64,000 nucleotides of DNA, from positions 3,224,001 through 3,288,000 of the forward strand of contig JAKULF010000005.1 of the NCBI GenBank assembly GCA_022661535.1, read 5' to 3'. A program made the position numbers and the translations under genes. This stretch comes from Eutypa lata (taxonomy: Eukaryota > Ascomycota > Sordariomycetes > Xylariales > Diatrypaceae). The stretch's first letter is position 1. Each line of letters starts with the position of its first letter. The notes below the pieces were generated by a model. That model was not told the origin of the DNA, ran no database searches, and was given only the letters and a program-made list of their open reading frames with translations. Shown piece by piece: positions 12,501 through 24,000 of this stretch.

Positions 12501-14501
12501 GCCTTTAACACTCTTAGAGCTAGCTCTAATTGTGCATGTTACTGAGAGGAGGATTGCCGGCAAACCCAATCCCTGGTCCGATCATCCAACACAACAGTAT
12601 CCTTCCCCAAAGGACTTTCTAAACCCAGTAAGGCTTCAAACCCAGCTCATAACTAGCTGCAGATGTATTCTGGAAACCTCTTCTGGTGTCTCGGGCGATT
12701 ATTACCGCTACAACTCCATCTACCGTGATGAAGGCAGTTCCAATTTTGAACTCTCCGATGAAAGCTGCAAGGTTTTAAGGTTTTCGAACTCCTCGGGTGA
12801 CTCCTCCGGATCAGATAACCAAGTAGTTCGGTACGAAACACATGATCGGAATTTTATCGAGGGCATAAAGACGAGCGAAAAGAATGGGGGCTTTACTGCT
12901 GAGCCAATTTACGACTCGAATATGGTCGTCCCTGGCATCAGAGAGACAGAACTAAAGAGGATGGAGAGGGCAGAGTATGGAGAACTTGACCACGCGCGAG
13001 CGATGGTTAGGTTTCTTCATCGGTCAGCCAAAGACTTTTTGTTAGAACCGGGATGTCTCGATGATCTCTTCGAAGATGACAAGGTAGGAACAACGCCGGT
13101 TTCTGCAAGACGTCATGGAAACGGACATGTATACATTCTATATTTCGCCAGAGAATGGTTAAACCTGCCCGACAATGTCAAATACCAACTAAGGTGCCAT
13201 TTTGACGCCGTACAAGAGATTGCATATAATACATCACAATTGGAATCCACTCTGGGCTCAACTGGGGCAGCCCCTTTCTTTGGGCTCCTTGACGAGCTTG
13301 ATAGGAAACTAGCTCTTCAACATAGCTTAGGAGGTATGTTTCAAACCATCCTGCCCCTGAATTTTTGGCGTCCTTTCCTGGAAACATCACTTGGTTCTTA
13401 TTATGTCTTACCACCCTATGCTAGAACCTCCCAGATTACAAGGTGCTACGTTACGCTTAAGGATAACATGTTAATATGCAAGCAGAGTGTTGGCCCAATG
13501 AGTGGTTCGAGGAAGAGACAGGCAACGATATTTCAACATGGGAATTCACATTCCCGGCTTTCGCGGTCGCCATGGACATGAGAGGATACATCCAACACCG
13601 GATCGACGAGGCTACCGAATCCGGCGACTCAGCCCGTCATTTCCTAAATAGCAAAGGTGGTCGCCCGCTGCTCTTCTTCTCGGTCTATCTGACAGGCCAG
13701 AAGCCCAAGCCAGAGATGACGAAATTCCTCCTCGAGCAGGGTGCAGACATAAAAGCAAAATTTGAAGGCAAAACCGTGATCGAAAGTCTAATGGTCAATG
13801 AGAGCCTGCGTACTGGATCTCCTCACCTGGATACTATCAAGCTCCTGCTGGACTATGGAGCTGACCCCAACTCTCGCTACATTCCCCACCCCGGTGCGCC
13901 GGAAATATTTTACCCCTTAATACATACCGTCGCCCATATGACGAACATCGATCTCGGACCACGACTTCAAGTCATGAAGAAGCTGAAGATCAAGGGCGCC
14001 GATCTTAATGGGACTGACTTTGCTGGGAGAACTTTGGTGGAAGTTTTGTACTGGGGGGATAAGGAGATACCGCCCCAAGATTGGGATTGGCTGCTTCGGC
14101 ACGGGGCGAAAATAACCCAGTCTATGGTTAGTGCGCGCTATCACAAACAGAGGATTTGGAACCTCCGTGAATCCTTTGATACCATCGAGCCCAGCAGCAC
14201 GGAGACAGGTCTCTCTGGAATAGGGCAAAGAGCAATCGAGTCTGCTGATGAGGGAGACTCTCTGGTATCAGTAAACATCTTCCATCATTGGGTCCACTCC
14301 GAGGACGCTCAGGATGTCTCGGATTCCATCATTCGTAGTGGGCCTCCCCTAAATGGGCTTTGTGACAGACGGGGTAGAGACCACAGGGGTTACGACATCC
14401 TGCAGCAGTGTAAGTTCCGCAGAAGGGAGTATTACACACAAGAAGCCGCGCAGGCTGCTCAGGATTGCTGTAAAAATTGGTTTGGCAGGGCTATAGAGTA
14501 G
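9529..14501 (+). CDS. NLR-like protein: alpha/beta hydrolase, P-loop NTPase, degenerate ankyrin tail
   Basis: Seven exons: 9529-9787, 9841-10082, 10359-10688, 10920-10994, 11150-11252, 11306-13333 and 13486-14501. They give 4053 nt, 1350 residues, with all phases consistent. Residues 1-330 are a lipase-like serine hydrolase of the type found at the head of many fungal NLRs. It has an FIHGLNG oxyanion-type loop, nucleophile motif VHSLGG (Ser about 159), the FFGTPHRGSG segment and a late NHMDM histidine motif. The NTPase follows, with Walker A GRPGSGKST (about 403-411) and Walker B VLIVLDGLDE (about 560-569), NACHT-like. The C-terminus (about 1070-1220) has four worn ankyrin-like units (FLLEQGAD, LLLDYGADPN, LKIKGADLN, WLLRHGAK). 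Such proteins are thought to act as intracellular sensors of non-self that trigger cell death; the ligand is unknown. The gene looks intact. The last intron is inferred from a GTATGT donor at 13334 that restores the frame into the ankyrin part. Confidence 0.9.
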
Positions 14502-14584
14502 GCTCGCAACAGATTGTTGTGGATTGCGCCTTGTACGGGCGCACCCCCCTAATACCCTACGTCTGATCTCAGTTTCTGAAAATT

Positions 14585-14851
14585 TTGGGCTACCTATCGT
14601 TCAACACACTTCTAACACGGAGGAACTGCAATGATAATAACACGGCTTCCTGTGTAGTAGAAACATCCTTTATGACCTCGGAAGGGGTCGAAATAGAGCA
14701 ATACAATGGTGATATTTTAATATTGCGTTGTATAAACGGGAACCTATCTGACATGAAGTTCAACGACGGCTTTTGCTGTTGCGCTCAAACACATGACGAC
14801 TCACCTGTATGGTCTCAGTCGCATCTTCCAATAGATCCTACTAATCTCTGA
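14585..14851 (+). CDS. Small unassigned open frame just after the NLR gene
   Basis: An 88-codon frame starts 83 bp after the NLR stop. It is Cys- and Asn-containing and matches no family that I recognise. An ATG in the same frame lies at 14670. The interval could simply be NLR 3' untranslated region. It is listed only because small genes next to fungal NLR genes sometimes encode the partner effector; no membrane-disrupting or amyloid motif is visible here. Confidence 0.15.
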   Translation: MGYLSFNTLLTRRNCNDNNTASCVVETSFMTSEGVEIEQYNGDILILRCINGNLSDMKFNDGFCCCAQTHDDSPVWSQSHLPIDPTNL

Positions 14852-17800
14852 ATCATCTTGGGGCTTAATGCAACATCTAAAGTCCGTAATTTCCCTTTGT
14901 AGATATTCTAGCAAGGTGTGTAAGATGTTTTGGAGCAAAGAGCTTCTCTAACAACATTGGCGGCTGAGATATAGACAGTAAGGTCACATCAAGGCCCCTC
15001 ATCCCGCAAGGCTGAGAAGGACTCAATATGTTCTGCAGTACTATTTCCGACAGGAATGTGAGTTCTTGTTGAAGTCTAGACACGCACTGACTTATCTATT
15101 GCTAGCGCCCATTATCTTGAGGATTGGAGTTCTGTGGTAATACACAGGATACTCTTGTCGTCTCATGATACTTAGTATTCCTAGAGTGAGTAGCAGTTAA
15201 GATGAGTTGCTTCTGAACTAAGTACGAAGAGGCTCTCTAGAGAAAGGCATGTGTATGATAAGCCTCATCAAGCCTACGCCACATGGTACTCTTACGACTT
15301 TTTCGGGAGGGGGTTAACGGCTGAGAGAAATGATGCAGCCATGTATCCAGTCGTTTGTTTCGTCCTATTTAGAACAATCTATGATGTGTAAGTTACACAG
15401 GGGAATAGTAAAAAATATGAGAGCGGAGATATCCCCCTGGATGGCCAATAACACATCATTATTATATTCAACCGTATAGTGTAGTATCTCGTCATTGGTA
15501 TGTAATGAGGATAGGTTATAGTGCTCTCTTGATTAGTTATCTGAAGCTACATTCTATCTAGTTAATTACAGTGCTTGAATACTCAAATTCTCTCTGGATA
15601 TACAGAGCAGTCTGCCCCAGCAACCATATTGGTATATAAACATAAGTTGAAAGACGTAAATGGCTGCATACCTACCTATCCGCCTGTGCCCCCTCAGTTG
15701 ATCGGGAATTACTTATCATGGTTGGGCTATACAAAAGGTGAGACATATACACACACATACGATTAGAGGCTGTGCTAACTCTGTAGCGAGACTAAGAGGA
15801 AGGAACTTGATGGCTGATAAATACGTAGCTGAGCTGAGCTGGGTGGTGGTGGTGGCCAGAAATGATACAAACTCTCACAATGAGACGCATCGGAGCTCGT
15901 GGCGACGCGTTTATTGAAAAACTACGTACGCCGCGCGTGGCCGGCTCTTGGGTGTTAATCACTGCTTAATGCGGCGGGCTCGGCACGTATGTACGAATGT
16001 ATGCTATGTCAGGATGCAGTTGTTATCAATCTAATCTACGATGTAATACTAATAGGAGGCCAAGGAGGCTATCGATCGGATCGGCCGGGCATCCAGTTTG
16101 TTACATAGGTGACAAGGTGACTTCCCAACTGAGTGCTTGCGCATATATCTAACGTTAACTTGTATGTATCAGTGTATCTAATGCCGTAGTTAGATACGTA
16201 CATTGCGTGGGATGTGGCGGTGTCGAGATACGATGTGTGTTTTGAGCCTTTTTATGAAAAAGGAAGTGACAGCTTTTTACAATTCCAAGACGTGGGATGA
16301 GGATTTTGGGGGCGGCCCGCCGATGACAATGACGTCGACGAGAACCCGTAAATAGAACAACATGTAACAGCGAACTACTTATGTAAGTAGGTAGTTATAT
16401 AATATGTAGCTAAAGTCAAGACCCGTTGCATCACTACCATGTGGCATGGTAAAGTAAGTTGGTAGGGTATGCCAACCATCTCCTATGTAGTTAGCTATGT
16501 AACTACCTACGTAGATAGCTAAAGTAACATGCGCGTAATCATGTAGCATCAGTGCGCCATCGATCGAACGACGGGCGATGTCTACATAACGTATCTAGAG
16601 TATGTATGTAGGCGCGCAAATGGGAAATACAGCTTGGCGCAAGCTGTCATTGTGTGTATGGGACATATCTAGTCACATAAATGAAGCATCTAATCTGTCT
16701 ATCTTATAGGGCCCCTAATGCAACGTGCAGTTACTTCGTCCGATCCACCACGTAGGTACTGTACATTTAACGTAGATCGAACCTCTTCCGAGCGAGGAAA
16801 AGGATCATATATGTATGTAGGCAGGAGAGTAACATCGCCTCGACTACTCCTAAAATAATAGGTAGTTGTAGTTACATGTATGTATAGGTAGGTAAGTATA
16901 AAGCGACCAACCTAGGTCTTCTACCCCCCCGTCGGGTGAACCTCATTTCATGGAAAAGGCGATGAAGATGGGGGATGGTGGAGGTTTTCCTTGACGAGGT
17001 CAAACCTTAGAACCGGATGCTATTACCACTCAGGTACTTACAAGCCACAAGTTGCGCACACACATGCGCATACGCACATACTGAGAAAAAGCAAAAAAAA
17101 AAAAAAACGAAAGGAACCGCACTTGTCGTTGATGGACAGATCCATGATCTGATGTCGATCAGCTGAGGTCTCATCGATGTGGTAGGCGGGCAGGCGGGCC
17201 TCCGCGGCAAGAGCTGCCCTCTACGGCAAGGTCCCGGGGTGGGTTGGGGCGGCGAGGCCCGTCCGCGGGTTTTCTCGTGCTTCGGGGCGTGCATTCGAGT
17301 GCGTGTGTGTGTGCCTCGGTGCCTCGTTTCTAGACACGATCGCACACCCGCGCGCATAGACGTAGGTTTTGGATGCTTTACATGTAACTAGACTACGTGC
17401 ACGTACGCTTGTGCGTACAATACATCCCTAAATATGCTACGTAGGTTGTGTGTGTCTCGCTACAATTTTCACGGCTCCTCACTGGCGTCGCATACATCCC
17501 ATTCCATCATCATAAGCTTCTGGCCCATTCGGGCGCACAGCCGGCTCCTGCGGCAAAAAACATCGATCACCCCGTCTGGCACAAAGGGAAAGAAAGAAAG
17601 AAAATGAAACAACACATACGTAGAAGCTAGCGAGCGAGCGAGTTTTGTAAAAAAAGCCGGCCCGGCACACCCCGTTTATTGATCTGCGCCGTTCTCTGTG
17701 GTCTAGGATTTTACACGTGGATACCTATCCGCGGTCGCATCCCCCGCCGGAACGATTGCACTAGGCGCCGTCCAAGGCTTGGGAATGGCGGCTCCGTGAA

Positions 17801-20507
17801 GCCCATTGCTCAGTTTGAGGAGCTCCAAGCTATTTACCCCAACGATATCAAAAACAGGTAGGTAACTAGTTAAATGATGTGGGTAAGCGGTACGGCTTTT
17901 ACAATTCCTAAGAAGCAGCCTCTAAAACGAGTTCTCTTTTTTCGAATGGCCGCAGTAAAGGGAGCCGGAAGATGTTCTTTCCTTTTTACTGGATAAGGCA
18001 ATGAAGGACAGAGGACCTCACTCACTACCTAACGAGCAAGGCTGCTCGTTCACCGCCGGTGATTTTCGGATGAAGAGAGGGGAAAGGAAAACTGACTTCT
18101 CGCATTGCGTTAGAGCGCACAAATGCAACGTTTAGGCAGGTATGGCTGGCATACCGCTTCTCCGAGCCCTCGCAGACACCACGTCTTAGATAGGTAGGAT
18201 TTGGAATCTATTCATGGTGTGGTTGTTTCTCCGGATCTTGGGTGTCAGGGTGTCCTACCGTGGCTCTTTTTTAACTCACCTAGGACAAGGGTTCACTGGC
18301 TCAGAGTTTCTGCGACTGGGTGAGCTTGTTGCGGTAAATCCAGGTTGCCCAGGTTGCCCAAGACGCGGGTGCATAGGACAAGGGCCACTTGGCAGGGGAG
18401 AAAAGATAAAAATATGTAGATCTATTAGCCATCGACCATTCGTTTGCCGGCATGAGAGCACGGGCGGCGGCTGGTTGACAGGAGAGAGAAACCTGATCAT
18501 GCAGGGAGCCGCAAGGCTTCGTGATGCGATAAGATATCAGAATTGCATATGAAAATACCCTATCGTCAGACAAAGGACGTTCGACCCTACAGTAATTCTC
18601 AGCTGACTAGGGTTACCAATAGATCATGACGTCAGCCGCACAATTGAATGATCTGCGAAACATTACGGCATGGGAGGTTTCCCCTTTAGTACATAAATGG
18701 ATAAACATATGTAGGTACATAAGGTAGTTCCTTTACCGCGGGACAATTGCCGATATACTGGGCATTCTAGCCTGTTTGCTTGGTAATCATTAGAGGTCGG
18801 TCATCAATCCGAGAAAGAAGCAAGACTGCTGGTGGTGGTGCTGGGTGATGGGGCCGATACTAGGTAAAATTTAAGACTCATCGCATTTTCGCAACATCGG
18901 AATGTATGATGCTATGTACGATCAATAGGTATGGTGGCAAGTGGATATCTAAGTATGTAGGTACTGTATGTAGTTTTCTCAGCTAAGTAGTGTCGCACAA
19001 GAATCGAAAATTAATAACTCATTCGAACCATTCCCAGATTACTGGGTCTCTAGTTTGTAGATACATAAAAAGCAAAGAAGGCCAAGGCGGGCATTATTGG
19101 GCCAATAGTACATAGCCCTATGAGACCGACCGCGGGAGCCGAGACCCCTCCCTCTGGATTGGCACTTGTCCACTTCATTCCGGGCTTCCTCTCTGCAGAG
19201 TGTGAGTATTGGAAAGTTGGAGAAGGAAATCTGAGGCCTCCAGCGCCAGCGGGCGAATTTCGGTTCAGTATTTCCAACACCCCGCGAAAATGGGAAATTC
19301 GACGTCGAATTCAATGGCAGCTTGGCACATGGCTCCTATGGAATGAGCTTCCGGGGATGCACCTGGCGCAGATGCAGCCTGCATGTGACTGCATCAGATT
19401 CCACCCTTATGCGAGCATATTAGAAGTTTTTAGCTACCTATGTAGCCAGCCGATGTAGGTAGCTAGATAGCTTATATAGGAAGCTCTAAAAGCTTCAGTA
19501 AGCTCATCTTTCTCGTGCGACGGTGTGGGTGAGATGTTCAACGCTAGTTAGTTAGAAACCACGGCACAGTTTATACACTATAACTCTCGAAACATGGCAA
19601 TCAGTGATGAAACTTAGATTAGGTAGTGTAAGGACACACAATCGTTTGTTTGTGTGCGCGGGTGCGCGGGTGCGCATATCAACAAAATAGGTGAAGAAGC
19701 ACTTGAGCACCAGAGCAGCTCACCGTGGGTTGATATCGGACCAGGAGTGATGCAGATCCATCTTGATACCTACTTACTTATCCAGTGTAGCAGAAGCAGA
19801 AGAAGCAGACAGGGACGCAGACGCAGACGCAGATGCAGACGTACATAATTGCATCTACCGAAATTGATATCTGATGCAGGAGCTTATGTCCGGCGTCGCG
19901 GCCATTCTGTAGCGGTGAGCAATTAAACCGTCTCGGATATGCTCGACCGAGGGAAAGAAAGAAAGAAAGCAAGCAATCAAGCCGTATGTTCGTTGTATGG
20001 GCGAGCATGTGTAGCATCGTTAGCAATCGCTAATCAAGAGATACTTAGACTGTAAGCGACTAGCCTAGTAGTGCACTAGTATCTCATAGGCATAGTCACG
20101 TTAGTGGTGAGAGACGATGATACTTGAGATGACTACCACCGCAACCGTCTCGAATAGTCGTTGGAGAAACGATACGGCTGTGGGATGCATGCGGGAAGAG
20201 ATATGCTAGGCGAGGGTTACAAATGCCTCATACAAACTTCCCAGGCGGAGGGCTGGCAGATCTCTCTCTCTTTACTACCTAAGTAGGCTGGGATGCATGT
20301 ACGCGGGCATGGACATGTAACGTTTTGTTAATATGTAGTCGTTGGAAGTTAGTTGGGAGAACGAACGACGCTTCTGGAACCTCGAGGCCGATATAGGGGT
20401 TGTGCGTGGTCGTAGATTACAATTGATCCTCTGTTGAACATACACTCTATGTTTGCAAGGAAAGCCTATCATTGTTCGGGTAAAACCACGGAATGGAGGC
20501 CATTAAA
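14852..20507. other. Gene-poor region rich in TAGGTA/TACGTA words
   Basis: No protein gene is supported over 5.6 kb. Non-coding DNA is full of GTAG, CTAC and TACGTA words, for example around 16380-16620 and 16860-16900. Frames near 17007-17391 lie in GC-rich low-complexity sequence and those near 19039-19458 overlap on both strands; neither shows a domain. Short simple repeats include AGCGAGCG near 17632 and GAAA repeats near 19954. Confidence 0.55.
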
Positions 20508-20540
20508 TACAATACAATCCTTGTTTTATAGTTAGTATGG
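20508..20540 (+). repeat. MITE left terminal inverted repeat
   Basis: Left arm of the inverted repeat pair, including the flanking TA. Its partner is the complement of 20759-20791. Confidence 0.8.
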
Positions 20541-20758
20541 TCCATACAATTGGATACCCTAAGGACTTTAAACTTCAAATTCAACTCGCGACGAATTCAT
20601 TAACGCAACTATAGAATTCAAGCTAATAGTGTTATTTTGGCACTTTTTATACCATATAATACCGTTATTACAACAATTTTTCCATTTTAAAAGCTTATAA
20701 ATACGTTGTGATGAAAGAAAATCCGGTGGCAAAGTCTTAAGGCCCGTTGAATAAGAAA

Positions 20759-20791
20759 CCGTATTAACTATAAAACAAGGATTGTATTGTA
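20759..20791 (-). repeat. MITE right terminal inverted repeat
   Basis: Right arm, inverse of 20508-20540 with two differences near its inner end. Both differences are transitions. Confidence 0.8.
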
Positions 20792-23700
20792 CTTCTAGTA
20801 TAGTAACAATAAACCTCGTCCCTACAGGATGGATGGACGTGCAGGGTAAGCCGAAGTCCAGAGAACTAGATTAGCGGGCCAATCAAAACGTAGTGTTTCT
20901 CTCTAGACACTGCATCCGGTAATTGAGTTTATTCGATATTCAGTTCCGGGTTTGTTTAATTTGAGGCTGCAGATAGACTGAAGGCTAGATTTTTCTTTGG
21001 TGCGACAACAAGGTCAAAAAAAAAAAAATGGCATCTTGTAGCTCCAGGTCACTTATTCAAGAACCGCTGTGAGAATACCTGGGTAAAGCCCCTTTATTAC
21101 GTTGAGCCCCTATTCTATAACGCCAGGACATCGAACCGGCAGTCGGATCATGGATAACGGCAATTTATCAGCCTGATTCGGAATATCAGTATCTTGTCTC
21201 GTAACAACAAGTGGCAGAAAGCGGCTCAGTGATATAGAACTGGTGGGCGCCAAGATAGAGAGGGGTCATACCTAGTAGGTTAGCGGTACATACCTATGTA
21301 CGATATCCTCATCAAAGAACCCTTTTTCTTTGTCATTCCACCAAACCACATGTAGTAATATTTTATTGATTGCAAACCCCAAATAAACGGTTGGCGGTGA
21401 CATAGATATATCCGAACTATCAGACTGCCAGTATTGCGCCATGGGCCACACCTTGGATGCAAAGCCCGGACTGGGAGAGGAGTTTTTTTAAGAAAAATGA
21501 CTCTGCTGTTCTGCACTGCACGAGATTTGCGAGTTCCACAAATTTGACTTGAGGTATTGTGGATGTGTGTGGATAGGTGGATGCTGGATGTGAATGTGCC
21601 CCGGTAAGAAAGGGCTATTAGGGGAAGGATTACTAATAATAACACTATTAAGAACTATCATAGGTACCTACTACGTAGTATAGTTAATGGTACATACCAA
21701 CATTGATTCCCATACCTGAAGGTCTCGACTAGAATCTCTTTGTGCGTTCTGTGAGTAAATATAACCTCGTGACCATATATATCTAGGTACTTGGCTACGA
21801 AGTGCATACAACTTCTTTATATCATCTCATATTCTGTGTGCGACAACCTCGACATTGAAGATGTCAAGCTACATTCCTACTCTATATACGTAGTAGCTCT
21901 ACTTCCATGTACGTAATTATGTATGGGCATGGTAGCATCGAGCCGATTACCCTGACGTAGAAGATACAATCCGCCTTAAACAAGCTGTCCAATGCCAGGC
22001 CGAGATCTCTAGCTCAGATCATTCCTGATTAGGTACTCGCATGTACATATATACATTTAGTTTAGTGTCGACATGCTCTGAAAATCCTCATCAGCTAAGT
22101 TGAGTCGAAGTCATCATCAATCTTACATGATCCCAAGTCTTCTTTTAGATATGTGTCTGTGTGTCTACGTACAAGCGGCGCGTGGCTCTCATTGCCGCTT
22201 CTCTTTGGTTACTTTTCCCTTGCTGTCAATCAATTAACCATGTCTGTTGCACACGAATCACTGCCCTGGTTATGGTTAGATGTGTATGTACTCATGTACT
22301 CATTATAGATAGGAGAGGAGCAACAAGGTATATCAGCAACTAACCGGGAAACCAAACCGTACATAAGTATTAATGATATATAACTTTCCGCGTTGGTTAC
22401 ACGTGCAAGCCGTAATAGTAAGAACAAGAACATTGAAGTCAAACCTAAAAGACGAAGAAAAAAACTTCTTTTAAGCTTATTAAACCCACATGGTTTTCCG
22501 CCACTTTAAAGTGTTTACCTACATGTCTAGTTAAAGCTTTCAATTGCGCTGTAACCCTTTCTCTCTGCATTTTTTCTTCCCAAGTCCTCTCCCCTACTAC
22601 TAGCCAACACCCACCATATACCTACCAACTACTACTACGACTACTACTTTTCTTCCATTTGCTGAGGGGGCGTTGCGTGTTTACTACTAGCTCCCGGCGG
22701 ATTTGACTAGTAGTTAAGTAATTACCATTATCCCACTTTTACTCATCACCAGAGCCTTCATTCCTATGCCTATAATCGTCATTTTCAGTTTGCCGCCCAC
22801 TTCCGATTTACTGCGTTACCTACAATGACCGTCCGCAACACAACAATCAAGGCTCGGAATCCATTTATGTATCGTTTACTCGGCCTCTAACACTTATTGG
22901 AACCATCTGAAGGTTCCTGCTACGTAAACAGAGGAAATCAAAAAAGACAGTTCCGCAATATCGAATCATCCATCACTTCTTGGCCTTTGCCATCTAACAT
23001 TAACTCTCACACTCCCCTCCTCCGCCTTGCCATACGTTGTCATTAAAGAGTTGCATCCTACCTACCTCTACCATCTACTTAAGGTCCACCTACACACCTA
23101 CTATAACTACATTCCCCATACATGTTTAGTCACTTGGTGGTTTGTGAGTGAATAGGATTACGCATCATTTTGTGACACCTTAAACGACTAGAAGAAGAAG
23201 GAACTCGCCAAAGAATAGTCTAGCAACGAACGATTCATTGTTCAACAACTAGGTATTAGTCAAGCCGCAAAAATCAACCGAGCACCATCGACTTTTACGC
23301 TTACGATCAAACACACAACACACAGACTCCCTTGGGCCCTAAAACTTAAAAAAAACCCGCCTACTTTTAGCTTTTGGTATTTTACTACCGCTACCCACAA
23401 CCATCACTCACCCCTCCAGCACTACAACAAACCGCGGTACAATACACAGTGGCAGGCCCTTCTGGTCTGCCCTCCCCACATTCTAATACCTACGCATTTC
23501 CTAGGTCCTACATACCTACCGCTACAGTTGCCGTACTGTACTGTACCTACACTACACTTTTCTTATCCAAGTTACTTCCTTGTTACGACATTTATACAAA
23601 TTTAAGTCGTCCCGCCTGTCTACTTCTTTTCCCTCTCCTCTCTTTTCTTCTTCTTTTCTTCTTCCCTCTCCCTTCTCACAAGACCACCTAGAAGGGTTTC

Positions 23701-24000
23701 TCTTGCCGTTTTGCATTTCGCTATTTGAGCCGCCAGTATTTGGGCTTAGCCCACCCGGCGATCTTTCGCCGCCTACCACTACTACCACCACCTTCAGCAC
23801 CAGCACCCGCGCCCGCACCCAGAACCTGCAACCACCAATTTCTCGCCTCCGCTCCGCTTGATCGAGCGTCATTAATCGTTGTCGTGCCCCACTATCTCCG
23901 AACCTAGTTCAACTTCTTCGTGCGCCAATTCGATTATTATACTTGAACTTCACGACAACCTCGACTTTCTTATTCAACAATATTAACTTCTTTTCCGGAA
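20792..24000. other. Gene-poor region and long pyrimidine-rich kinase leader
   Basis: No gene is recognised between the MITE and the kinase. From about 22560 to 23960 the plus strand becomes strongly C/T-rich with many CTAC, CCTCC and TTCTTCTT runs, ending directly at the kinase ATG. This is typical of long promoters and 5' leaders of fungal regulatory genes. Frames of about 100 codons on both strands at 23374-23907 arise from this skew and show no domain. Confidence 0.55.

Larger units (their letters stand above)
20508..20791. mobile_element. MITE with about 31-bp terminal inverted repeats and TA target site
   Basis: The left end TACAATACAATCCTTGTTTT is repeated in inverse orientation at the right end. 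Counting inward from CAATACAATCC, the first 25 bases match perfectly and the next six differ at two positions. Weaker subterminal similarity continues inward (CCCTAAGGACTTT against CCTTAAGACTTT). Both ends are flanked by TA, which fits the target duplication of Tc1/mariner/pogo-type elements. The element is 284 bp counting the TAs, is A/T-rich inside and has no coding capacity, so it would need a transposase supplied from elsewhere. Confidence 0.82.

Noticed and set aside
13476..13581. Frameshift that would break the NLR into two genes
   Set aside because: A canonical GTATGT donor at 13334 with acceptor at 13485 restores the frame, keeps a whole number of codons and gives a family-like linker, so a break is not needed.
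17007..17391. Frames on both strands with Arg/Pro/Gly-rich products
   Set aside because: GC-rich low-complexity stretch, no domain, no splice partner, opposite strands equally open.
23374..23907. Frames of about 100 codons upstream of the kinase
   Set aside because: Produced by the strongly C/T-skewed leader; composition is simple and both strands are open.
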